Source: Telmatobacter sp. DSM 110680 (GTDB taxonomy: Bacteria > Acidobacteriota > Terriglobia > Terriglobales > Acidobacteriaceae). From it: a stretch of 64,000 nucleotides of DNA. A model generated the notes under the pieces. The model was not told where the DNA came from. It did not search any database and worked only from the letters and a program-made list of their open reading frames with translations. Made by a program: the position numbers and the translations under genes. The stretch covers positions 1,612,001 to 1,676,000 of the forward strand of contig NZ_CP121196.1 of assembly GCF_039994875.1 (NCBI RefSeq), given 5' to 3'. This document shows positions 48,382 through 56,985 of the stretch, piece after piece (the first letter of the stretch is position 1; every line of letters starts with the position of its first letter).

Positions 48382-49623
48382 CTAGTTCAGCCGCGCATGC
48401 AGCACCGCAGACTGTCCCGCAGCCGTAAGAGCACAACTTGCGTGCTGATCGCATTTGTAGTGAATCAGCGCGTATCGGTTCGACCAATCCGAAGCCGTAG
48501 CCTGCCCATATCGCTTGTCGATTGCGAAGGTCTTGTCTTCCACCCACAGCATGCCGCGCGCCGAATCGTATCCGGTAACTCGATCATCGCCCTGGATCAC
48601 GAATCCGTTCCCCCACTTAGGGGCTGTTCGCTTTGCTGTATGCCCTTCTTCAAGTTCTTTCTCACGTAAAGCAGCTTTCGGATCGAGCAGCATTGCCTGC
48701 TCGTCGAGCGTAGGAAAATTCGTGTTGAAGTCCCAGTAATCGGCTTTCCGGTACTGATCGGGCGAGCAGGGAAGCGTTCCCTGGGCATTCACAGCACCTA
48801 CTAGCCCATCGTGCGCGATCTGGTTCTGGAACAAATCCTTCCCACGCTCACGGATCACCTCGGCTGCCTGCATCTGCGCGATCTGGCTTTGCCGAGCGGC
48901 CTGCACCGCAGCGGCGCGCGCTGCCGCAGAGAGCTTCTTTCCATCGGCGCCCAATTCCGCTGAAGCAGGAATCGTCACCCCGGCATTCTGAGGATTGAAA
49001 GGGAAATCAATCTCCTTCCCACACAATGCAAATCCCGACGAGTCCATGATGCGCACATTTACCGAAAGCGGCATCGGCGGATTGCTGACTACTCGCGAAA
49101 ATCCGGCACCCCAGCGATCCTCCATGGGTTCGATCCGCAGCTGATACACCAGTCTTCCGGTTTTGGCGTTGCCATCCCACTTCGTATCCAGATGCCCGCG
49201 CAGACCGGCAACCGCAAAGATGCCCGGGCCCATGTCGCCCGGCTGGGGTGCGTCGACTTTAGGTTTGTTGATCGTCATAAATGCAAAGATCGCAAAGACG
49301 ATGAGTGCAGCGAATCCACCAATCAAAACAAAGTTCGGCTTCTTCTTCGGAGGCTCCGCCGCAGACTTCTCCGCAGCATCAACAAACTCCTCCTGCTCCG
49401 CTTCTTGCGGCGTAGGCTCTTCTGATTCCTCAATCTCTTCGGCAATCGGCCTGGGCGGGGCAACCGGCTTTGTCGCTGCAGTAGGCGCCGTGGACGTGGC
49501 AGGGGCCACAGCAGGGGGGGCTTCTATGGTCGCGACCGCCGACGATGACTTGGCGAGCGGAGGGGCCGGATGGCTTATCTCTGCGTACTCTTCGTCGAAA
49601 TCATGCTGGTCTGACTCAAACAT
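48382..49623 (-). CDS. Membrane-anchored protein of unknown function
   Basis: The 413-residue product has an acidic and Pro/Ala-rich cytoplasmic region (1-97), one membrane segment at about 98-116 (FVLIGGFAALIVFAIFAFM) and a periplasmic domain of about 290 residues. The periplasmic part includes the motif GDMGPGIF at about 129-136, an Ala/Gln-rich helix and several isolated cysteines. No known domain is recognised. A GAGAGGA site precedes the ATG at 49623. It is convergent with ADOP copy 2. The DNA encoding GDMGPGIF recurs near 51643-51665. Confidence 0.75.
   Translation of the reverse strand: MFESDQHDFDEEYAEISHPAPPLAKSSSAVATIEAPPAVAPATSTAPTAATKPVAPPRPIAEEIEESEEPTPQEAEQEEFVDAAEKSAAEPPKKKPNFVLIGGFAALIVFAIFAFMTINKPKVDAPQPGDMGPGIFAVAGLRGHLDTKWDGNAKTGRLVYQLRIEPMEDRWGAGFSRVVSNPPMPLSVNVRIMDSSGFALCGKEIDFPFNPQNAGVTIPASAELGADGKKLSAAARAAAVQAARQSQIAQMQAAEVIRERGKDLFQNQIAHDGLVGAVNAQGTLPCSPDQYRKADYWDFNTNFPTLDEQAMLLDPKAALREKELEEGHTAKRTAPKWGNGFVIQGDDRVTGYDSARGMLWVEDKTFAIDKRYGQATASDWSNRYALIHYKCDQHASCALTAAGQSAVLHARLN
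49218..49240. repeat. 23-bp duplicated sequence, copy A
   Basis: An exact 23-bp match to 51643-51665 lies inside the gene for the membrane-anchored protein, where it encodes the GDMGPGI peptide on the minus strand. Confidence 0.85.
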
Positions 49624-49762
49624 CTCTAGTCCTCTCAGGACCCGAATGGAATTCTCCCACGTTGGTAACACTAACGCAAAGTACTAGCGTAACCCCACTT
49701 TACCGTCTCAAGACTTCAGTGAGCACCCTCAGTAATTGACTAGCTAGGTTCGCTCGACGTCG

Positions 49763-50245
49763 CTACACGCGGTTCCCATCCAGCACGTCCCTGAGCGCGA
49801 AACTCGTTTCAAGCCTTGTCACCCCGGGAAGACGGGAAAGCTCATTCTGATGCAGGCGGCCGTAATCATCGATTCCCGACACTCGAGCCACCAGCATGTA
49901 GTCGTATTGACCGGCCATCAGATGGCAGCTCACGATCTCTTTGCAGTGCCGGACCGCTACCTCAAACGCACTCAACACCGAGGCTGATTGGCGCTCCAGA
50001 GTGACCCGGATGTAGATCGTCATGCGCTTTCCCAGCAAACGGTCATCGACTAATGCCTGATAGCCGCGAATCGCCCCGGCAGTTTCCAGAGCCTGGATCC
50101 GCCGCGAAGCCGCCGAAGCGGACAATCCCACGGCTTCTCCCACTTCGTAATTGGTGGCGCGACCATGGCGTTCCAGGTAGCGCAGGATCGAGGCGTCCAG
50201 TTCGTCCAACTCCGAATTGGGCTGAGCCTTGACGTTTTCTTGCAT
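49763..50245 (-). CDS. Lrp/AsnC family transcriptional regulator
   Basis: The 160-residue product has an N-terminal winged helix-turn-helix (about 12-65, LDELDASILRYLERHG and VGLSASAASRRIQALE) and a C-terminal RAM/AsnC ligand-binding domain (about 80-155, with the HLMAGQYDYMLVARV strand). It is divergent from alanine dehydrogenase across 243 bp holding an inverted-repeat operator. It is therefore probably an AldR-like regulator that responds to alanine or another amino acid and controls ald and itself. Confidence 0.93.
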   Translation of the reverse strand: MQENVKAQPNSELDELDASILRYLERHGRATNYEVGEAVGLSASAASRRIQALETAGAIRGYQALVDDRLLGKRMTIYIRVTLERQSASVLSAFEVAVRHCKEIVSCHLMAGQYDYMLVARVSGIDDYGRLHQNELSRLPGVTRLETSFALRDVLDGNRV

Positions 50246-50299
50246 AGCTTAGCTTCCATCCTCACATTTTGTGTGTTCATGGATGTTCTAACACGATAT

Positions 50300-50341
50300 T
50301 TGCACACATTGGAATCTCTTTGCGCCGTAGGATGTGTGCAA
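50300..50341. promoter_or_regulatory. Inverted-repeat operator between the Lrp-type regulator and ald
   Basis: TTGCACACAT (50300-50309) and ATGTGTGCAA (50332-50341) are exact reverse complements. Their centres are 32 bp apart, about three helical turns, so both lie on the same DNA face, as expected for a wrapped Lrp/AsnC octamer. A related site, CACATTTTGTG, lies at 50263-50273, a further three and a half turns away. Confidence 0.72.
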
Positions 50342-50488
50342 CTGGATGCCAGTGATGCGACGTCGCGCCGGATCATGCCCTCCCCCAAAGAAAGTACTAT
50401 CCGGCGCGAGCTTTTCAATACCGCCCTGCTCCAGGCCTTCCCTGATTTGTCCAGCGTCCGTAAGCTGAATTGAAGGAGCCTTAATCCC

Positions 50489-51604
50489 ATGATCATCGGC
50501 GTTCCCAAAGAGATTAAAGACAACGAAGCCCGCGTAGGTGTCACTCCCGCAGGCGTCAAAGCGCTGACTGAAGCCGGCCACAAAGTGCTGGTCGAGACCC
50601 ATGCCGGTGAGCTTTCAGGATTCAACGACGCAAGCTATCAGGATGCGGGTGCCGAAATCGTTGGCGACGCTGGGAACGTCTGGGGCAAAGCCGAGACCGT
50701 CGTCAAAGTTAAAGAGCCCATTGAGCAGGAGTACATCTACTTCCGTGAAGGCTTGGTCCTCTTCACTTACCTTCACTTGGCTCCGATTCCCGTCCTTACC
50801 AATAAGCTTCTCGACTCCAAAGTGATCGGAATCGCTTACGAAACTGTGCGCGATCGGCAAGGCACCCTCCCTCTGCTGACGCCGATGAGCGAAGTAGCCG
50901 GCCGCATGAGCGTGCAGGTCGGTGCCGCCTATCTTGAAAAGGAGCGCGGCGGCAGAGGCATTCTCCTTGGTGGTGTTCCGGGAGTTCCACCCGCGAACGT
51001 CACGATCATCGGTGGCGGTATCGTCGGGACGAATGCGGCAAAGATCGCTCTCGGCTTCGGCGCCAAAGTCACGTTGGTCGATGTCAATCTTCATCGCCTT
51101 CGCGAACTGGACGATCTCTATAGTGGTCGCCTCTACACTCTCGCTTCAAATAGCTATAACGTCGCGCTTGCTACGCGTGAGGCCGATCTTGTTATCGGCG
51201 GAGTGCTTATCCCCGGAGCAACCGCTCCCAAGCTTGTGACTCGCGCGATGGTGTCAGCCATGAAGAAGGGCGCGGTCATTGTTGACGTTGCCATCGATCA
51301 GGGCGGCTGCGTTGAAACCGCTAAGCCCACCTCGCATTCGAATCCCAGCTACGTCGTTGACGGCGTTGTTCACTACTGCGTGACCAATATGCCCGGCGCG
51401 GTCCCGCATACATCCACGCTCGCGCTCACCAATTCCACGTTCCCGTACCTCATGCGCATCGCTAACCTTGGCGCACGCGGAGCACTTAAGAGCGATCCTG
51501 GATTTGCTGAAGGCCTCAACACCTACCTCGGCACACTGACCCATCGCGGCGTAGCCGATAGCCAGAAACGCGAGTGGACGGGCACCGACATCGTCCTCGG
51601 ATAG
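50489..51604 (+). CDS. ald: Alanine dehydrogenase
   Basis: Alanine dehydrogenase interconverts L-alanine and pyruvate with NAD+/NADH and ammonia. The 371-residue product has the expected N-terminal catalytic domain and central Rossmann domain ([15 protein letters not shown] at about 170-185). Arg15, Lys75 and His96, the substrate-binding and catalytic residues known from the mycobacterial enzyme, are at the same positions. [13 protein letters not shown] near the C terminus is diagnostic. AAGGAGCC precedes the ATG. The divergent Lrp-type gene is the likely regulator. Confidence 0.97.
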   Translation: MIIGVPKEIKDNEARVGVTPAGVKALTEAGHKVLVETHAGELSGFNDASYQDAGAEIVGDAGNVWGKAETVVKVKEPIEQEYIYFREGLVLFTYLHLAPIPVLTNKLLDSKVIGIAYETVRDRQGTLPLLTPMSEVAGRMSVQVGAAYLEKERGGRGILLGGVPGVPPANVTIIGGGIVGTNAAKIALGFGAKVTLVDVNLHRLRELDDLYSGRLYTLASNSYNVALATREADLVIGGVLIPGATAPKLVTRAMVSAMKKGAVIVDVAIDQGGCVETAKPTSHSNPSYVVDGVVHYCVTNMPGAVPHTSTLALTNSTFPYLMRIANLGARGALKSDPGFAEGLNTYLGTLTHRGVADSQKREWTGTDIVLG

Positions 51605-51642
51605 TTTGAAGGACAATCAGCAAGCCCCGCTCTTCAAGAAGA

Positions 51643-51665
51643 AGATGCCCGGGCCCATGTCGCCC
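51643..51665. repeat. 23-bp duplicated sequence, copy B
   Basis: Exact match to 49218-49240. Here it lies directly after the stop of the small exported-protein gene on the minus strand. In a different frame from that gene it would read SKGDMGPGIFFLKSGAC and then a stop, so it resembles the end of another coding sequence. Confidence 0.8.
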
Positions 51666-52040
51666 TTACTCAATCTCGGCTGTTACCTGAAAATCTCCGG
51701 TCGTGCCGTCCGCAAAAAGGAGTTCGTAGCTGCGGTTGTACTCGTAGGTCCGGGACGTGTCCTCTTTAAGGACCTTGGCTTTGTAGTCGCCCAACCGCAG
51801 CACATACACATTTTTCTTTGCCCTATTCCCAACCATTTCGTATTTTTTGCCGTCGATCGTCACATCCAGGTGTTGATTCCAAAAGCAGACGCTCGTTCCA
51901 TTTGTGACATCGCTGCAATCTGAAGCGATGCGCGAGGTCTGTACATGAATGGTGGTAATGTAATCCGCTGAGTTGGGAGCCGGCTTTTCTGCCAGGGCAA
52001 ATGAAGGTAGAACCATAGCCAAAACAAACAGTACTTTCAT
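51666..52040 (-). CDS. Small exported protein of unknown function
   Basis: The 124-residue product has a signal peptide (MKVLFVLAMVLPSFALA) and a mature part of about 105 residues with two cysteines (SDCSDVTNGTSVCFW) that could form a disulfide. The remainder looks like an all-beta fold (VYVLRLGDYKAKVL, TYEYNRSYELLFADG). No family is recognised. The ribosome-binding site is weak. It is convergent with ald and its end abuts the 23-bp duplicated sequence. Confidence 0.68.
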   Translation of the reverse strand: MKVLFVLAMVLPSFALAEKPAPNSADYITTIHVQTSRIASDCSDVTNGTSVCFWNQHLDVTIDGKKYEMVGNRAKKNVYVLRLGDYKAKVLKEDTSRTYEYNRSYELLFADGTTGDFQVTAEIE

Positions 52041-52171
52041 CACCGCAGTTACCTCTGCCTTAAGGACGAGGGGCAGGAACATCAGGATGCAAGGGGGCAG
52101 GCATATTTCATCTCCTAATGACTGAGCCAGCCATCTAGCGGCCGTCTTTTGCCTGCGCCTATAATCGCCCC

Positions 52172-54472
52172 ATGCCCATCGACAGCAACTCACGGCGCCG
52201 TTCTGTCCTATTTCTCGGCGCGGGCGTGTTGCTGTTCTTCGCGTTGTTGGGCGGCCTTCAGGCTTTCAATACTTCGAATGTTCGCTTCCTCAGCCCAGAA
52301 ACCTCAGGGGAGACGCTTGCGTTTACGGGCCTCACCGTTGTCGTCTTCCTGCTGTTGCTGGTTCTGCTTCTTTTATTACTTCGCAACATCCTCAAGCTTT
52401 ACGCGGATCAAAGCAGCAGCGCTCTCGGCGCGCGTCTCCGGACGCGGATGGTCCTCGGCGCCGCGCTTATTGCTCTTACACCTGCGGTCTTCATGTTTCT
52501 GTTCAGCTTTCAGCTGATGAACCGCTCGATTGACCGCTGGTTCTCGCCCAACACCTCGCAGCTCCGTGAGGACTCCACGCGCGTGGTGTTGGAACTTGCG
52601 CAGTATGTCACCAGCAATGCGCGCGGAGAAGCCGAATCCATCGCCGCTACCGGCGCGCCCGATGGAGATGCATCAACGCTGGAAAGGACCCTGGCATCCC
52701 ATCGCATCACTCTTGAGGGAGGCTTTGTTCTCGTCTATGACCAGGGCCGCCATGTCATCTCCAGCTTTGCAGCACCTCCAGAAACCAGTCCGGCGAGTCT
52801 CATTCCCTGGCTTCCTGAGAAAACAAATGACCCGAAATTTCAATCCGTCATTCCGCTGCAAGGTCCACTTTCGAGGAGTATTTTCCTCTCGGCACAGGGC
52901 AATGACGAACCTATCGTCCGCATTGCAGGTCAGGATTATGCTCTAGGCAAGTCAGCAACGCCATCGGGAAAGCTTGTGATCGCGGCTCTCCCCATGCCAC
53001 AGGGGCTCAGCCAGACCACTGCTCGGATTCGCCAGGGGGCAGCTGAATACTGGGATTTGTTTCGCTCCCGCAACAGCATTCGCGCCACATTCTTTCTCAT
53101 GCTGCTGCTTATCACGGTGGTGGTCTTTTTCTCCAGCGTCTGGCTTGCTCTGTTTCTTTCCAAGCAGATTACCCGTCCGGTTGAAGCATTGGCAGATGCC
53201 ATGGACGAGATCGCCGCAGGCAAATATGAGCATCGCGTCGGGCTTGTTACAACGGGCGAAATGGCAGAGCTCGTGCGTTCGTTCAACCACATGGCGGCCG
53301 ATCTCGAGGCCAGCCGTAAGCTTGCCGAAACCTCTTCAGCCCAACTCACTGCCGCCAACCAGGCTATTGAAGCTCGCCGTCGCGAACTTGAAACAATTCT
53401 CGAGACCATTCCCTCCGGCGTCGTCACCCTTAATGGTTCCGGTGTTGTGCTTCAGGCCAATCGCGCTTTCTCCGTGTTGATTGGCCAGGATGAGAACCTC
53501 AGTCTTCGTGGTCAGAAGCTTGACGTTCTGTTGCCACCCGACTCCTTTGAAGAACTCTCCGGCGTCATCCGCCGCGGACAACGAATGGGCGCGGCTTCTA
53601 CCGAGTTGGAATTTCATCTGCGTGGCCGCAATATGCACCTTGCCGTCACCAGCGCTCGCCTGGAACTGGCACAAGGCAGATCCGGGACGATCCTCGTCGT
53701 CGAAGATACTTCGGAACTTCTAAGGGCCCAGCGCCAACTCGCATGGAAAGAGGTGGCTCAGCGCGTCGCTCACGAAATCAAAAATCCTTTGACCCCCATC
53801 GCTCTTTCAGCGGAGCGCATCGGGCGCCATCTCGATCGCAGTCAGCCGGACTCGCCCTCCATCATCCGCAAATGCAGCGAAGTCATCCTCGCCTGCGTCG
53901 GAACTCTTCGTACCCTCGTCGACCAGTTCTCGGCGCTTGCACAATTTCCCGCGCCGCAACCGCGGCCCTGCGACATGAATCAGATCGCCGACGAAGCCCT
54001 TGCATTGTTTGCCGGTCGGCTCGACGGCATCACTGTCAAACGCGATCTTGAACCGGGCCTCCCCCCAGTTCTTGCTGATCACGAAGCCATTCGTCGTGCC
54101 TTGGCTAACCTCATCGACAATGCAGCCGAGGCCATGCAGGGTAGCCTGCTTCGCGTGCTTTGCGTGCACAGTTCGCTTGCGGAAGACGGCGCTGCTGTAG
54201 AAATTGAAGTTTCAGATACCGGTCACGGGCTCACTGAAGAGATACGTGAACGCCTGTTTTTGCCGTTCTATTCCACCAAGCACCGCGGCACCGGACTAGG
54301 GCTCTCGATTGCCTCCAAGATTATCCAGGAGCTGGGCGGATCAATTCGCGCCGAGAGCAACTCACCGAAGGGCGCGCGCTTTCTCATCCGCCTCCCACTA
54401 CTTGATCATCCCGAGCAGATTCATCCCGACACGAATGCCGGGGCGTCTTCACTCACTGAGGCGCGCTCATGA
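52172..54472 (+). CDS. NtrY-like membrane sensor histidine kinase
   Basis: The 766-residue product has two or three N-terminal membrane segments (about 12-30, 48-70, 92-115), a periplasmic sensor region, another membrane segment (about 305-330), HAMP (about 330-385), PAS (about 405-500) and the kinase core. The phosphoacceptor is His534 in VAHEIKNPLTPIALSAERI, the NtrY-type H-box. ATPase motifs follow (LIDNAAEAM, DTGHGL, GTGLGLSIASKI). The stop overlaps the start of the response-regulator gene (ATGA). In other bacteria NtrYX affects nitrogen metabolism, redox and envelope functions; the signal here is unknown. Confidence 0.93.
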   Translation: MPIDSNSRRRSVLFLGAGVLLFFALLGGLQAFNTSNVRFLSPETSGETLAFTGLTVVVFLLLLVLLLLLLRNILKLYADQSSSALGARLRTRMVLGAALIALTPAVFMFLFSFQLMNRSIDRWFSPNTSQLREDSTRVVLELAQYVTSNARGEAESIAATGAPDGDASTLERTLASHRITLEGGFVLVYDQGRHVISSFAAPPETSPASLIPWLPEKTNDPKFQSVIPLQGPLSRSIFLSAQGNDEPIVRIAGQDYALGKSATPSGKLVIAALPMPQGLSQTTARIRQGAAEYWDLFRSRNSIRATFFLMLLLITVVVFFSSVWLALFLSKQITRPVEALADAMDEIAAGKYEHRVGLVTTGEMAELVRSFNHMAADLEASRKLAETSSAQLTAANQAIEARRRELETILETIPSGVVTLNGSGVVLQANRAFSVLIGQDENLSLRGQKLDVLLPPDSFEELSGVIRRGQRMGAASTELEFHLRGRNMHLAVTSARLELAQGRSGTILVVEDTSELLRAQRQLAWKEVAQRVAHEIKNPLTPIALSAERIGRHLDRSQPDSPSIIRKCSEVILACVGTLRTLVDQFSALAQFPAPQPRPCDMNQIADEALALFAGRLDGITVKRDLEPGLPPVLADHEAIRRALANLIDNAAEAMQGSLLRVLCVHSSLAEDGAAVEIEVSDTGHGLTEEIRERLFLPFYSTKHRGTGLGLSIASKIIQELGGSIRAESNSPKGARFLIRLPLLDHPEQIHPDTNAGASSLTEARS

Positions 54473-55824
54473 ATCATGTCCTCGTAGTCGACGACGAGGC
54501 GGAAATTCGCACGTCTCTCGAAGAGATTCTCACTGAAGAGGGTTATGCTGTGGCAACCGCCGCGACTGCGGCTGAAGCCCTGTTGCTCGTTGAAGATGCA
54601 CCGTACGACGTTGTCCTGCTCGACATCTGGCTTCCGGATCGCGACGGACTCGATGTTCTGGCCGACATCCATGCGGTGGCTTTGGAAAAACGTCCTGAAG
54701 TTGTCATCATCTCCGGACACGGCACGATCGAAGCGGCTGTCAAAGCCACAAAACTTGGGGCTTACGACTTTCTTGAAAAGCCGCTCTCGCTCGATCGCAC
54801 GCTGATCGTCCTCAAGAATGCCGTCGAAGCCCGTCGCCTTCGCAGCGAAAACATGGAATTCAAACGCCAGTTCAGCGTGGGTGCTGTACTCACCGGCGAA
54901 AGCGTTCCGGTGAAGGCGCTGCGTCAGCAAATTCGGCTCATGGCGCCGACCAACGGTCGCGTCCTGATCTATGGAGAGTCTGGAACTGGCAAGGAACTCA
55001 TCGCGCGCGCCATTCATGCCGAGAGCCTTCGCCGGGACGGCGTTTTCGTGGAGTTGAACTGCGCTGCCATACCCGAGGCACACATCGAGTCCGAGCTTTT
55101 TGGCTATCGTCATGGCGCGCAACCCGGTGGCCCGCCGGAGCAGCGCGGCACACTCGAGCGTGCAGATGGCGGTTCGCTCTTTCTCGACGAGGTGGGCGAC
55201 ATGAGCCTCAAGACGCAGGCCAAGATGCTCAGCGCTCTCGATGATCAGATGTTCACTCCCGTTGGAGGAACGCAGCCGTTGTGCGTGGACGTGCGCGTCA
55301 TCGCCTCGACGAATAAGGACCTCGAAGAAGAAATTGTCAAAGGAAACTTCCGTGAAGATCTCTTTTACCGTCTCAACGTTGTCCCCTTCTTCGTGCCTCC
55401 GCTACGCGAACGCAAGCAGGACATCCCGCTACTGGCGCGCGAATTTCTCACTGAGTTCGGCCGCCAATACGGACGCCCCCGCATAGAGATCAGCACAGAA
55501 GCTCTGGAAGTGCTGCAGCAATATCACTGGCCGGGCAATGTGCGCGAATTGAAGAATGTCATTGAGCGCGTATTGATCCTGAACCCGCGGACCCTGCGCA
55601 TCGAACGCAAACAGCTTCCGCCGCTTACCCACAAGTCCGGCTCACGCTCGGCGGAAGATTTTTCTACGCTGCAGCAGGCACGCGACGCCTACGAGCGCGA
55701 TTACATTCTTAAGAAGATTGAAGAGGCTCGCAACAATGTAAGCCGCGCAGCTGAACTACTTGGTCTGGAGCGTAGTCATCTCTACCGGAAGATGAAAGCA
55801 CTCGGCATCACTGTACGCGAGTAG
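54469..55824 (+). CDS. NtrX-like response regulator with a degenerate sigma-54 contact loop
   Basis: The 451-residue product has a receiver domain (1-115, phosphoacceptor Asp52), an AAA+ domain (about 145-385) with Walker A GESGTGKE at 169-176 and Walker B SLFLDE at 236-241, and a C-terminal Fis-type helix-turn-helix (NVSRAAELLGLERSHLYRKM). The loop that normally reads GAFTGA reads GAQPGG at 216-221, which should prevent productive contact with sigma-54. The arginine-finger region (REDLFYRLNVV) is intact. It probably works as a DNA-binding repressor or activator independent of sigma-54, as reported for some other NtrX proteins. Confidence 0.93.
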   Translation: MNHVLVVDDEAEIRTSLEEILTEEGYAVATAATAAEALLLVEDAPYDVVLLDIWLPDRDGLDVLADIHAVALEKRPEVVIISGHGTIEAAVKATKLGAYDFLEKPLSLDRTLIVLKNAVEARRLRSENMEFKRQFSVGAVLTGESVPVKALRQQIRLMAPTNGRVLIYGESGTGKELIARAIHAESLRRDGVFVELNCAAIPEAHIESELFGYRHGAQPGGPPEQRGTLERADGGSLFLDEVGDMSLKTQAKMLSALDDQMFTPVGGTQPLCVDVRVIASTNKDLEEEIVKGNFREDLFYRLNVVPFFVPPLRERKQDIPLLAREFLTEFGRQYGRPRIEISTEALEVLQQYHWPGNVRELKNVIERVLILNPRTLRIERKQLPPLTHKSGSRSAEDFSTLQQARDAYERDYILKKIEEARNNVSRAAELLGLERSHLYRKMKALGITVRE

Positions 55825-56647
55825 AAGGCAAATCATCTTGCCTGTTCACGAGCGCGTAGGATCTTCGGTCTCCCGTGTTCTGCCGCCGATCGTTCGTGTT
55901 CACGCGCCGATCTCGCCTGCCTGCCCGCCGATCTGACCCCGAAATTGCCTGAACATTCGCGCCACGCCGCCGGTCTTGGCCAGTCTGGCGCCGATCGAGC
56001 CACACTGATGTCGTCGAGGGAAGGATGATCGCCTTCGAGCCAATTGCACCATGCGAGGCTGACGATCCATTCGATGAAGTCTTTTGATTTTGACTTGATT
56101 TTACGAACTTATCCTTACCATCCGTCAGCAATCTGTTCAGCACCGGCAGGTTGATGCGCTGCGTTTCGATGAAATCCACGCCCTCGGCCGTCAGCGTGAA
56201 GTCAGAGTTATCGGCCTTCGAAATAAAGCCCTTTTTCAGCAGATACCAGGTGGTGAAATCGAGATAATCCCGGGGAAATCCCATGCGCCTCTCAATCTCC
56301 GCCAGCGACACTTCGGGAAAGCGCGAATTAGCCCGGCGCTTGAAGTAGAGGACCGCTAGCACCGCGACGCGCCGGTTCATCTCGCCTTCGACACTATCCA
56401 AGAAGTCAATGGAATTGGAAAGTGGACTGGGCTCTACTGCCTCCTGACGGCAAATTGCGTCATATTCGGCGCGGCGCGATCGATTCGACAGAGTGTCGAA
56501 AGCCATCTTGAGCAGGCGGAACATCTCTGCGTCGCCTGACTCCGGGTTGTCCGGGTGGAATCGGGCCGCAAGATAGCGGTAGACGCGATGGATGGTATCC
56601 GCATCTGCGTGCGGACTGATCTGCAGGAACTCGTAGTAGTCGATCAT
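55808..56647 (-). CDS. J-domain protein with a DRR-repeat C-terminal tail
   Basis: The 279-residue product starts with a J domain (1-65) carrying the HPD motif at residues 31-33, which would stimulate a DnaK-type ATPase. A winged-helix-like middle region follows (about 95-165, SLAEIERRMGFPRDYLDFTTWYLL broken by a short loop). The tail (about 215-270) repeats DRR at short intervals and is very basic. No zinc-finger or substrate-binding domain of DnaJ is present. The 3' end overlaps the end of the response-regulator gene by 17 bp on the opposite strand. Confidence 0.85.
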   Translation of the reverse strand: MIDYYEFLQISPHADADTIHRVYRYLAARFHPDNPESGDAEMFRLLKMAFDTLSNRSRRAEYDAICRQEAVEPSPLSNSIDFLDSVEGEMNRRVAVLAVLYFKRRANSRFPEVSLAEIERRMGFPRDYLDFTTWYLLKKGFISKADNSDFTLTAEGVDFIETQRINLPVLNRLLTDGKDKFVKSSQNQKTSSNGSSASHGAIGSKAIILPSTTSVWLDRRQTGQDRRRGANVQAISGSDRRAGRRDRRVNTNDRRQNTGDRRSYALVNRQDDLPSTRVQ

Positions 56648-56985
56648 CCCTGGTGCTCTCTCTTTTCAGGAAGTTGTCACAATTTGTCGTCCGGGTGGGG
56701 AGCCCGAGGGATGCCGAATTGTATCAGCATTTTTCTTGACAGGAACAGACTGTTTTACAGTTTCCCCTCATCTACGGGAGTGGCGCTTTGCATTCGGCCG
56801 ATCCAGACGGCCTTGTTCATTACTGAACAGCCAATTACGAAAACGGGCGGAATAGTTTCGCAACTAACTGCATCGGTGTTCGGGAACCCATTTCGTCTCA
56901 ATGGATTGCTACCGTCATCTCGGCGCAAAAGTCTGGCACTTCAATTGCTTTGTACCAACTCACTGAAGTGTCTTTGGAGGCTCCA
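56648..56985. other. Divergent intergenic region upstream of the J-domain gene
   Basis: The 338 bp separate the J-domain gene from the recombinase-like gene. TACAAT on the minus strand at 56718-56723 may be the -10 of the J-domain gene. A TTGACA lies at 56736-56741 on the plus strand but no -10 is at the right distance. No other gene or RNA is evident. Confidence 0.5.

Noticed and set aside
56736..56760. TTGACA as the -35 of the recombinase-like gene
   Set aside because: No acceptable -10 element lies 16-18 bp downstream; TACAGT is only 14 bp away.
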